Assembly: GCF_000369405.1 (NCBI RefSeq)
Contig: NZ_KB850000.1
Span: 1 to 64,000 of the forward strand
Direction of reading: 5' to 3'
Length of the DNA: 64,000 nucleotides
Source: Acinetobacter sp. ANC 3929
Lineage (GTDB): Bacteria; Pseudomonadota; Gammaproteobacteria; Pseudomonadales; Moraxellaceae
A program made the translations under genes and the position numbers. Each line of letters begins with the position of its first letter. The first letter of the stretch is position 1. Of this stretch, positions 7,627 through 15,510 are shown piece by piece. The notes beneath the pieces are model-generated. The model saw nothing but the letters and a program-made list of their open reading frames with translations. It made no database searches and was not told the DNA's origin.

Positions 7627-9321
7627 ATGCGTGTAGATGGTAAAAATGAAGGCCCACGCCAATCGATGTCATGGTTACATACCTGGACAAGCTTACTCTT
7701 AGGATGGCTGCTTTATGCGGTTTTTGTCACGGGTACGCTTAGTTTTTTTCAAAACGAAATTACGGTTTGGATGAAACCTGAATTGCACCAGTCTGTGACT
7801 ACGACTTCACAACAGCAACAATTAGGTTATGCATTGCGGTATTTAAATCAAAACGGGCAAACCGCTGATAGCTGGAATATTCGTTTTGCCAATGAACGCC
7901 AACCAGCCATTATGCTGAATGTCCGTCAGCCCGGTGAAGGTCGCCGCCGTGGTGGTGAGATTTATCTGGATGCACAAACGGGTCAGGAAATTAAAGCACG
8001 TGAAACGCGAGGTGGGGGATTCCTTTATCGTTTCCATTTTGAACTCTATGGCATGCCACGTATTTGGGGACGTTGGATTGTCGGTATTGCGACGTTATTC
8101 ATGTTTGTGGCAATTATCAGTGGCATTATTACCCATAAAAAAATCTTCAAGGATTTCTTTACCTTCCGTCCTGCCAAAGGCCAACGTTCATGGTTAGATG
8201 CGCATAATGCAACAGCGGTATTTGCCTTGCCATTTCATATCATAATTACCTTGAGTGGTTTGTTACTCTTGATGCATCTATTTATGCCATGGGCAATGAA
8301 TACGCACTATGGCAATGTTCGAAACTTTTATCAGATTTTAAATGAACCTGTTGCTCAAACATCTGAACAAGCACGTTTACTGGCGGAGCAAAAGCAGAAA
8401 GAAGCAGCAGAAGAAGGACGGGGTAATCGAGGTGGTGGCCGTCGTGAATCCGAACAAGAAACGCCAGTGATTGCAACTGCACCAATGGTGAACCTAGTCG
8501 GATTGAGCCAACAAGTTCAACAAGGCTGGGGCGATAATCCAATTTCCTCTATTCGAGTGAATAAACCGAATACTATTGAAGCTGATGTTCAGTTTAATGC
8601 AACACGTACGATGACATTACTTGATCGAGAAAGTATTGCTTCGCTCAAGTTTAATGCGAACACTGGACAATTGATTGACGAGGCCAAGCCAGTTAACTCG
8701 ACTCCAAAGGCCATTTATACCTTAGTGACGTGGCTGCATATGGCACATGGTGTGGATTCGGTGTTACGTTGGTTGCTATTTTTATCGGGTATATTGGGTA
8801 CCATGATGGTGGCTTCTGGTTTGATTTTGTGGGGGGTGAAACGTATTCCAGATGTGCAAAAGTTAGGTTATAAGCCCTTTGGTCATCGTGTGGTTGAAGT
8901 CTTGAATGTTACTGCCATTACAGGATTGCCGATTGCCTGTGCAGCCTATTTTATTGCCAATCGTTTTATCCCTGCACAACTGGCTGAACGTTCTCCACAT
9001 GAAATTAATGTGTTCTTTATCGCTTGGCTTGTGTGCTTGATTCATGCTGCTATTCGACCACATCGTCCTGCATGGTTGGAACAACTGGCTTTAGCAGCAG
9101 TGCTATTTTTGTTTATGCCAATTCTGAATTTCCTTACAGGTGGTCAAGCGCTATGGATGAGTATCTATCATGGGCAATGGATGATCGCTAGTTTTGATTT
9201 GATTTGTATTATTTTAGGTCTGATTTTTATCTATTCTTATTACAAATTAAAGCGTTACCAAGACTTACCTGTGAAGCAGAAAAAACAACCTAAGCTCCAA
9301 GCTGCACAGGAGCAAGCATAA
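7627..9321 (+). CDS. PepSY-associated transmembrane protein (iron-uptake linked)
   Basis: A 564-residue inner-membrane protein. TM1 (WTSLLLGWLLYAVFVTGTLSFF) is followed by a periplasmic PepSY-like part (about 45-140), then TM segments at IWGRWIVGIATLFMFVAIIS and ALPFHIIITLSGLLLLMHLF. A long low-complexity Glu/Arg/Gly-rich loop (about 245-275) follows, then a second periplasmic part and about five C-terminal helices. Histidines in HTW, HFELYG, HNATAVFALPFH and WLHMAHG could bind heme. Relatives (PiuB/FpvG-like) are proposed to reduce ferric siderophores. It overlaps the next gene by one base (TAATG). Confidence 0.8.
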   Translation: MRVDGKNEGPRQSMSWLHTWTSLLLGWLLYAVFVTGTLSFFQNEITVWMKPELHQSVTTTSQQQQLGYALRYLNQNGQTADSWNIRFANERQPAIMLNVRQPGEGRRRGGEIYLDAQTGQEIKARETRGGGFLYRFHFELYGMPRIWGRWIVGIATLFMFVAIISGIITHKKIFKDFFTFRPAKGQRSWLDAHNATAVFALPFHIIITLSGLLLLMHLFMPWAMNTHYGNVRNFYQILNEPVAQTSEQARLLAEQKQKEAAEEGRGNRGGGRRESEQETPVIATAPMVNLVGLSQQVQQGWGDNPISSIRVNKPNTIEADVQFNATRTMTLLDRESIASLKFNANTGQLIDEAKPVNSTPKAIYTLVTWLHMAHGVDSVLRWLLFLSGILGTMMVASGLILWGVKRIPDVQKLGYKPFGHRVVEVLNVTAITGLPIACAAYFIANRFIPAQLAERSPHEINVFFIAWLVCLIHAAIRPHRPAWLEQLALAAVLFLFMPILNFLTGGQALWMSIYHGQWMIASFDLICIILGLIFIYSYYKLKRYQDLPVKQKKQPKLQAAQEQA

Positions 9322-9656
9322 TGGCAGCATTGATGTTGTGGTGTGTTGCAGTAGTAGCTTTGTCGAGTTTGGCTTGTGGAATGAGTAAGCATCAGCGCGA
9401 TATTTTTACTGCTCAAATCTCTGATCAGAAGCGTCGATATTTTGAAATTGCAGGCTGGATAATTCTGCTCATTTCTGCGGTGATCACAATTTACTTTAAA
9501 GGTGTTTCGGTTGGCCTATCGGAATGGTTGGGCTGTATCACCTTTGCCGCTTTGGCAGTCGGGTTATTATTAACTTATCAGGCTAAAAAATTATTGCAGG
9601 CCAATGTGGTTGTGACTGTTTTATTCGGACTGTTGTTGACAGTGACTTTGATCTAG
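9321..9656 (+). CDS. DUF3325-type inner-membrane protein
   Basis: A 111-residue protein made almost only of membrane helices: an N-terminal helix (MLWCVAVVALSSLACGMSKHQRD), then about three more (GWIILLISAVITIYF, LGCITFAALAVGLLLTY, VVVTVLFGLLLTVTLI). The family is the usual third member of DUF3649/PepSY operons. The molecular role is unknown. It overlaps the PepSY gene stop by one base, so translation is coupled. A terminator follows 20 nt after the stop. Confidence 0.75.
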   Translation: MAALMLWCVAVVALSSLACGMSKHQRDIFTAQISDQKRRYFEIAGWIILLISAVITIYFKGVSVGLSEWLGCITFAALAVGLLLTYQAKKLLQANVVVTVLFGLLLTVTLI

Positions 9657-10021
9657 CGTTGTATTGAGTTTAACTAAAAAGAGGAGACTTGGGTTTCCTC
9701 TTTTGTTCTTTTAAGTGAACAGGCTTTAGGCTTATTAATTAAATTTTAGGAAGATCTAAAATATTCTGGGCGAAGTTTATGATGGATCTTAATCATTGCT
9801 CTTTCGTTAAAAAGGGTGGGAGTAAGTTAAAGTTATTGATTTGAATACTCAGTGTCATCTGAATGCCTTTGTGTAAATTTTAGTAGTTAATCAAGCAAAT
9901 AGCGCTTCAATATGTAGAATAAAAAATAGCCATTTTTTTATTAAAGAATGACTTTAAATCAAAAATTAATTTAGATTTTTCTCATTTCATCTTCATCCCA
10001 ATCTGAGATAACGGAGCAAAT
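9657..10021. other. Intergenic region before fadE
   Basis: 365 nt. Apart from the terminator at 9677-9711 nothing recognisable is seen. The fadE promoter must lie here but no clear -35/-10 pair or operator could be picked with confidence. Confidence 0.5.
9677..9711 (+). terminator. Rho-independent terminator after the DUF3325 gene
   Basis: AAAAGAGGA (9677-9685) pairs with TCCTCTTTT (9696-9704), followed by a T-rich tract. Confidence 0.8.
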
Positions 10022-12487
10022 ATGATTGTATTATTGATATTGCTTGGCCTATTGATTCAGTTAGTTGTGGTATGGGCTGTTTTTTATTTTGAAGTCAATC
10101 GAAGTGTTGGCTGTTTTATTTCTATTGCCGCAGCCATTCTGTGTAGTGTGTTGATCACACCGTGGAGTTTGTTACTAGGCGGTCCCATCATCATCGCGAG
10201 TATTATTCTTCTGATTACTCCATTACGTGATGCATTGATCAGTCGACCTGCGTTTAAAGTGCTTTCAAATGCAATGCCGAGTATGAGTATCACGGAGAGA
10301 GAAGCTTTAGAGGCGGGCACCAGTTGGTGGGAAAAAGAACTGTTTATGGGCGCACCCGATTGGAAAAAATTTGATCAATATCCTTATCCGACCTTATCAA
10401 TAGAAGAACAGTCATTTTTAGATAATGAAGTACAACAACTCTGTTCAATGTTAGATGAATGGAAGATCCATCATCAAGAAAAAGATTTACCGCCTGAGGT
10501 TTGGCAATTTATCAAAGATAATGGCTTTCTCGGTTTGATTATTCCAAAATCATTTGGCGGTAAGCAATTTACCCCCTTTGCGCAAAGTCGAATTATGAGC
10601 AAGATTGCTTCCCGTTCACTGACTGCTGCCGTCAGCTGTATGGTCCCGAATTCGCTTGGGCCAGGTGAGTTGCTACTGCACTATGGTACAGAAGAACAGA
10701 AACAACGTTATTTGCCTGGTCTTGCAAACGGAACAGAAGTCCCTTGTTTTGGTTTGACCAGCCCCGAAGCAGGCTCAGATGCGGGTGCGATTCCTGATAC
10801 TGGTGTGGTGTGTTATGGACATTACCAAGGCCAAGAAGTACTGGGTTTAAAAATGAATTTCTCTAAGCGTTGGATTACGCTTGCACCGATTGCAACCGTG
10901 ATTGGTTTGGCCTTTAAACTTTATGATCCAGACGGTTTGTTGGGCGATAAAAGCAAAGTGGAATATGGCATTACCTGTGCCTTGATTCCTGCTGAGCATG
11001 ATGGTATTCAGATCGGTCCGCGACATAATCCGGGTGCACCATTTATGAACGGTACCGTCGAGGGGAGTGATGTATTTATTCCTTTGGACTGGATTATCGG
11101 AGGACAGCAAAATGCAGGTAAAGGCTGGCGTATGCTGATGGAATGTCTTGGAGTCGGTCGTGGTATTTCATTGCCTGCTTTGGCAACCGCAGCAGGGGAA
11201 ATGAGTTATCTGTTGGTGGGGGCATTTGCCAGTGTTCGCCAACAATTCAAAATCTCGGTTGGACATTTTGAAGGTGTACAAGAGGCGACAAGTGATATCG
11301 CCAGTGATGCCTATATGTTGGAGTCATTTCGTTATCTGGTCACTTGTGGTTTGAACCAAGGTGGAACACCTGCGGTGATGACCGCAATGGCAAAATACTA
11401 TGCGACTGAAACCATGCGCAAAGTGGTCAATCACGGAATGGATGTCGTCGGTGGTCGAGCGATTCAGCTCGGCCCACGTAACTTCCTTGCATTGACTTAT
11501 CAATCGATTCCAGTGGCAATTACGGTAGAAGGGGCAAATATTCTAACCCGCTCTTTGATGATTTTTGGTCAAGGTTCAATGCGTTGTCATCCTTATTTGT
11601 TTGAAGAATTGCAACTGTTGCAATCTGAAGATCAAGCTGCTGCTTTTAAGGAATTTTCACCATTATTATTTAAACATTTAGCCTATACCTTCAATCGCGC
11701 AGCTAAAGCAGCAGCATTTTCGATTACTGGTGGTTCAGATGATGGCTCTAAACAAGCCGATGATTTTTCCAAAAGCTATTACAGCAAGATCAACCGTTTC
11801 AGTGCTGATTTTGCATTAACGGCAGATATGGCACTTGGGATTTTAGCGGGTGATTTAAAACGCAAAGAAATGCTGTCTGGGCGTTTGGCTGATATTCATG
11901 CGAATTTATTTATCGCTACTGCAATCTTGAAATACTATGAACAGGGTCAGAGAACTGAGGCAGAACAGAAGCATGCGGAATTAGCATTGAATAAAGCCCT
12001 ATATCAGGTGCAAGAAGCTTTCTTTAGCTTCTATGATAATTTCCCAATGAAAGTTGCTGCGTGTATGGTCAAATTACTGTGCTTTCCATTTGGACGTCCA
12101 ATTGCAGCACCATCGGATCAATTGAAACAGGAAGTGGCACAACTCATTATGCAAGAGCATGCGTTCCGTGATCAGCTGAAACAGCACGTTTATTATACAA
12201 CGGATGCAAATGATGTCATGGGGCGGATGGAGTCTACGTTCCAGAGCTTATTAAAGCTACAACCTTTGTGGAATAAGTTCAAAAAGGCGGAATCGAAAGA
12301 TCAGTTTAGTGGTTTAACGTTTGAGGAGCACATTGCTAATGCGATTGAGACAGGTTTTATTAGTACTGCTGAGGCAGAGTCACTTTTACAATACAATGCC
12401 AAACGCTATGACAGTATGTTGACCGATATTTTTGATGAGCATTTAGCGAATGATTTACCGCTTGAAAATCCTCATCTTAAAATCTGA
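10022..12487 (+). CDS. fadE: Acyl-CoA dehydrogenase FadE
   Basis: An 821-residue membrane-anchored acyl-CoA dehydrogenase, near the length of E. coli FadE (814). Two N-terminal hydrophobic helices (about 1-60) are followed by the FAD-dependent dehydrogenase core (about 80-520; FGLTSPEAGSDAG and KRWITLAP for the flavin-binding middle domain, DVVGGRAI later) and a FadE-specific C-terminal region of about 280 residues. It carries out the first oxidation of fatty acid beta-oxidation. The ATG has GGAG 6 nt upstream. It is a single-gene unit with its own terminator at 12502-12564. Confidence 0.93.
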   Translation: MIVLLILLGLLIQLVVVWAVFYFEVNRSVGCFISIAAAILCSVLITPWSLLLGGPIIIASIILLITPLRDALISRPAFKVLSNAMPSMSITEREALEAGTSWWEKELFMGAPDWKKFDQYPYPTLSIEEQSFLDNEVQQLCSMLDEWKIHHQEKDLPPEVWQFIKDNGFLGLIIPKSFGGKQFTPFAQSRIMSKIASRSLTAAVSCMVPNSLGPGELLLHYGTEEQKQRYLPGLANGTEVPCFGLTSPEAGSDAGAIPDTGVVCYGHYQGQEVLGLKMNFSKRWITLAPIATVIGLAFKLYDPDGLLGDKSKVEYGITCALIPAEHDGIQIGPRHNPGAPFMNGTVEGSDVFIPLDWIIGGQQNAGKGWRMLMECLGVGRGISLPALATAAGEMSYLLVGAFASVRQQFKISVGHFEGVQEATSDIASDAYMLESFRYLVTCGLNQGGTPAVMTAMAKYYATETMRKVVNHGMDVVGGRAIQLGPRNFLALTYQSIPVAITVEGANILTRSLMIFGQGSMRCHPYLFEELQLLQSEDQAAAFKEFSPLLFKHLAYTFNRAAKAAAFSITGGSDDGSKQADDFSKSYYSKINRFSADFALTADMALGILAGDLKRKEMLSGRLADIHANLFIATAILKYYEQGQRTEAEQKHAELALNKALYQVQEAFFSFYDNFPMKVAACMVKLLCFPFGRPIAAPSDQLKQEVAQLIMQEHAFRDQLKQHVYYTTDANDVMGRMESTFQSLLKLQPLWNKFKKAESKDQFSGLTFEEHIANAIETGFISTAEAESLLQYNAKRYDSMLTDIFDEHLANDLPLENPHLKI

Positions 12488-12501
12488 TTGTTGAGTAGAG
12501 C

Positions 12502-12564
12502 AGCCCTGAATGTGAGAGATGAGGCGATTTTTATTCATACTTTCACCAGATTCAGGGCTTTTTT
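12502..12564 (+). terminator. Rho-independent terminator after fadE
   Basis: AGCCCTGAAT (12502-12511) and ATTCAGGGCT (12550-12559) form a 10-bp perfect stem with a 38-nt loop, followed by TTTTTT. Confidence 0.7.
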
Positions 12565-12687
12565 CATAACAGTTCTAATTTTCCATACTAATCTGTTATA
12601 TTTTTTTTGAAAAATTCTGTGTCTTTTTTTGTTCTGTATCTTACTGCACTATAACAACATGAATTGAGCAAAGCCAAAGGTGCCGAT

Positions 12688-12798
12688 ATGAGTTTTTTGA
12701 AAAAAAAGAATAATGCCAGTTTTGTGTTCTTCATTATTACACTGTATGCATTTTTAGGGTTTGGTTTGGGCTACATTATTTGGGAATATTTGCTATAA
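12688..12798 (+). CDS. 36-residue single-pass membrane protein
   Basis: A short ORF: a basic N-terminus (MSFLKKKNNA) followed by one strongly hydrophobic helix (FVFFIITLYAFLGFGLGYII) and a short WEYLL tail. AAAGG lies 7 nt before the ATG, a proper ribosome binding site. This is the pattern of a real bacterial small membrane protein. No family was recognised. It stands alone between fadE and a convergent hydrolase gene. Confidence 0.6.
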   Translation: MSFLKKKNNASFVFFIITLYAFLGFGLGYIIWEYLL

Positions 12799-12860
12799 GC
12801 AGCAATTCCAATCAGGTTCAAAGCGTTCGTCAAATCTACCGCAAGAGTAAAAATGGCCTA

Positions 12861-12882
12861 TGGGGAATAAAGTGATTCCCCA
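12861..12882 (-). terminator. Hairpin after the alpha/beta hydrolase gene
   Basis: Perfect 8-bp stem TGGGGAAT / ATTCCCCA about 20 nt past the hydrolase stop on the minus strand; a TTTTT run follows only 9 nt later, so it is a weak terminator candidate. Confidence 0.45.
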
Positions 12883-12900
12883 CACGCCGAAACTTATAAT

Positions 12901-13596
12901 TTATTTTGCAAGAAATGCCACAGCTTCTGTAATCAAAGCTGAGATTTCTTTCGGATGAGAAGCCAGCGAGGCATGGCTTGCATTTAAAGAAATCACTTTT
13001 TTGGCATTTAAACGATCTGACATAACTGCTTGATTTTCTGGGCTGATCATTCGATCTTGAGTCGAAATTTGATACCAAGAAGGTTTGGTTTTCCAAGCTG
13101 GTGTAGAAATCGTATCCCCAAAGGTGCTGGCTAATGGCGCTTTTTGGGTAACGCCCATTGCAAAACCGTCATCTTTACTCAGGTCCTGACAGAAGCTTTC
13201 ATGGAATTTATCTACTTTTAGCCAGAGATAACCATCACTGTCAGGTTCTAGATTAGGCGCAGCAACAGGTAAATGTTGTTGTGTAATTGCGCCAGGACTT
13301 TCATTGCTATCTGGTGCAAATGCGGCAATATAAACCAGACCGACCACATTAGGTTGATTGCCAACTTCTGTTATAACCGCACCGCCGTAAGAATGGCCGA
13401 CTAACAAAACATCACCATTCACTTGGGCAATCATTTTTCGAGTGCGTTCAACATCATCAGCAAGAGAGGTCAGTGGAAGCTCGACAGCACGTAGAGCGCT
13501 ATAGCCTTGGTGAGAGAGTTCAGTAATGACTTTATTCCAATGGGCAGCGCCGCCCCAAAAACCGTGTACAAATATAATGGTGGGTTGAGTACTCAT
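12901..13596 (-). CDS. Alpha/beta hydrolase
   Basis: A 231-residue soluble alpha/beta hydrolase without signal peptide. The oxyanion-hole motif VHGFWGG is near residue 10, the nucleophile elbow GHSYGG has Ser69, and the likely acid and base are Asp181 (ISTQDRMISP) and His208 (NASHASLASHP). It looks like the EstE/SABP2-like esterase group often annotated simply as alpha/beta hydrolase. The substrate is unknown. The gene is divergent from an AraC-type regulator with about 200 nt between, so that regulator is a candidate controller. A possible AGGAG lies 7 nt upstream of the ATG. Confidence 0.88.
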   Translation of the reverse strand: MSTQPTIIFVHGFWGGAAHWNKVITELSHQGYSALRAVELPLTSLADDVERTRKMIAQVNGDVLLVGHSYGGAVITEVGNQPNVVGLVYIAAFAPDSNESPGAITQQHLPVAAPNLEPDSDGYLWLKVDKFHESFCQDLSKDDGFAMGVTQKAPLASTFGDTISTPAWKTKPSWYQISTQDRMISPENQAVMSDRLNAKKVISLNASHASLASHPKEISALITEAVAFLAK

Positions 13597-13799
13597 GTGT
13601 GTCTCCTAGCTGAACGCTATTATCTTGAATTTTATAAGCTTAAGAAGGGAAGGTTGACTGTATAAGAATGGGAAAGAAGTTGGGCGATTTTTATACTAGC
13701 GAAATCTTCTGAAAAAGATTATTGGTGATTTGTGCGGCTTGTACAATAACTGAAACGCCAATGTTTTTGCAGAAACACTTTTAAGGACAGACGAGCAAA

Positions 13800-14678
13800 A
13801 TGAGCGATGGGCATGTTTTAACAGATATCTTTTTTGATATTTATCGATTTGCTGAAATATCGGGTGAGATCTTCTGTCTGGAAAATTTTTCACAGCAGAA
13901 AAAGCTAAACTTTCATGCTCAGCATGCCTATATCCATATTGTTCAACATGCGCCTTGCAGACTTCAAATGAAACGACTTAATCTTGATCTGATCTTACAG
14001 GCTGGAGATATTATTGTATTGCCAACCAAGCTTGAGCATTCGATTGAAATCGTAGACGGATCAAGACTGGAAGCATCGGTGATTAGTTGTATTTTTCAGT
14101 TGAAAGGGATTTATGGCGAAGCAATTGCAGAAGGATTGCCCACTTATATCCATGTACCATCACATCATGATGCAGAAAAAATTGCAGAATGGGTACCGAT
14201 GACCGTTGCTGCAATCAAACTTGAACTTGAACATCCAACGCTCGGGAGCAGGGTTATGCTGTCCCGAATTATTGATTTACTATTGGTTTGGTCGATACGT
14301 TTTTGGCTTGCAACAGAGACGATAGAGCATAAAAGCTGGATTTCCGCATTACGCGATCCCATGATGAGTAAAGCATTATCGTTAATGCATGCTCAACCTG
14401 CCTATGAATGGGATGTTGAATCACTGGCTCAACTTACCAAGCAGTCTCGCTCTAGTTTTTCTAAAAAATTTGTTGAATTGGTTGGGACATCACCGATACT
14501 TTATTTAAAAAACTGGCGTATGAAATTAGCCTGTCAATTGCTTACAGAAACAGATAAAAATATTGCACAAGTTTCGGAACTGGTTGGTTATTCCTCACAA
14601 GCAGCATTCACACGTACTTTTACACAGACTTTTGGCTGTTCACCCAAAGTATTTAGAAGTCGATTAATACAATCTTGA
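13800..14678 (+). CDS. AraC-family transcription regulator
   Basis: 292 residues: an N-terminal cupin-like sensing domain (about 1-180; HAYIHIVQHAPCRLQMKRLN and AGDIIVLPTKLEHSIEI are typical of AraC cupin_6 domains) and a C-terminal AraC DNA-binding domain with two HTH units (about 195-290; WDVESLAQLTKQSRSSFSKKF and NIAQVSELVGYSSQAAFTRTF, ending in FGCSPKVFR). The effector is unknown. It is divergent from the alpha/beta hydrolase. The ATG at 13800 has only a weak ribosome binding site (ACGAG). Confidence 0.87.
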   Translation: MSDGHVLTDIFFDIYRFAEISGEIFCLENFSQQKKLNFHAQHAYIHIVQHAPCRLQMKRLNLDLILQAGDIIVLPTKLEHSIEIVDGSRLEASVISCIFQLKGIYGEAIAEGLPTYIHVPSHHDAEKIAEWVPMTVAAIKLELEHPTLGSRVMLSRIIDLLLVWSIRFWLATETIEHKSWISALRDPMMSKALSLMHAQPAYEWDVESLAQLTKQSRSSFSKKFVELVGTSPILYLKNWRMKLACQLLTETDKNIAQVSELVGYSSQAAFTRTFTQTFGCSPKVFRSRLIQS

Positions 14679-14780
14679 TTGGACTAAACAAGCGGATTAA
14701 GTTGCTGGAGTTAAACAAATAATTTTCATATCTAAATGGAGTATCCTGAACTTTTACTGTATGCGAGAAAAAATTTAATG

Positions 14781-15461
14781 CTATTTTTCTACTAACCAGT
14801 AAATAGCAGCATCAAACAGTTTCAATCCATCTTCAGATAGATTGTTAAACGTATCATTATTCAAAAAGAACATGAGTCGCTTTGCAGGTGCAAGTGATTC
14901 GTAATCCATGGTTGCACCTTTTTCATAGCCCCAGATCGCGACTTTTTCAGGTTGCCCATAAATGGTTGCAATGATGGTTGCGCTTAATCCGGGTTTGCCC
15001 CAACTCATTGGTGCCTGTGCTTTATAGGCGTTGCGACTCCCCGCAGAAAGATGTGCAGATAGGGGGTGCGGTGCATTAACTAGCCATAAATAACGTTCTT
15101 TCTCCACTTCACCAAAATCAGTATCGATCCGTTTACCTGTCATCGCCAGATCATCGAGATAATCATTTTCCCAAGTCATCAACGGAATCGGGAGTTGTCG
15201 CCAACCTGATTGCAGATTTTTGGATGCTACTGTTGAAGAGATAATCACTAGATCCGCGTTTTTTAAACTGTTGGGGGAAACAGATTGATCGAGTACCTCA
15301 ACCTGATAGCCCTTGCGTTGTAAGTATTGTTGAATAGCAACATCGGTAGCAAAGGAAGAACCTTTGAGCTGTGAAATGAGCGCAATTTTTGTCTGTGCGT
15401 AAACAGTAGATGTTAAGGCAGACAGAAGTGCGATCAGCATGATAGAAATAAGCTTGTTCAT
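14781..15461 (-). CDS. Secreted protein, possible ThuA-like fold, partner of the TonB receptor
   Basis: 226 residues from the ATG at 15461, chosen because AGGA lies 9 nt upstream and because it exposes a signal peptide (MNKLISIMLIALLSALTSTVYA). The longer frame to 15605 would run into the receptor gene. The mature part holds TKIALISQLKGSS, ADLVIISSTVAS and a PIPLMTWENDYLDDLAMTG segment that recalls ThuA/glutamine-amidotransferase-like domains in secreted proteins; this is by eye only. It lies 49 nt after a siderophore receptor, with a strong hairpin between. No function is assigned. Confidence 0.7.
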   Translation of the reverse strand: MNKLISIMLIALLSALTSTVYAQTKIALISQLKGSSFATDVAIQQYLQRKGYQVEVLDQSVSPNSLKNADLVIISSTVASKNLQSGWRQLPIPLMTWENDYLDDLAMTGKRIDTDFGEVEKERYLWLVNAPHPLSAHLSAGSRNAYKAQAPMSWGKPGLSATIIATIYGQPEKVAIWGYEKGATMDYESLAPAKRLMFFLNNDTFNNLSEDGLKLFDAAIYWLVEK

Positions 15462-15475
15462 CTCGATCCTAAACA

Positions 15476-15500
15476 AGGGCAGTGAATCACTCACTGCCCT
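15476..15500 (-). promoter_or_regulatory. Intercistronic hairpin between receptor and secreted partner
   Basis: A perfect 10-bp stem (AGGGCAGTGA / TCACTGCCCT, 5-nt loop), 10 nt past the receptor stop, followed on the minus strand by TGTTT only. It may act as a partial terminator or 3'-end stabiliser, lowering the downstream gene relative to the receptor. Confidence 0.65.
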
Positions 15501-15510
15501 GATTCTATAA

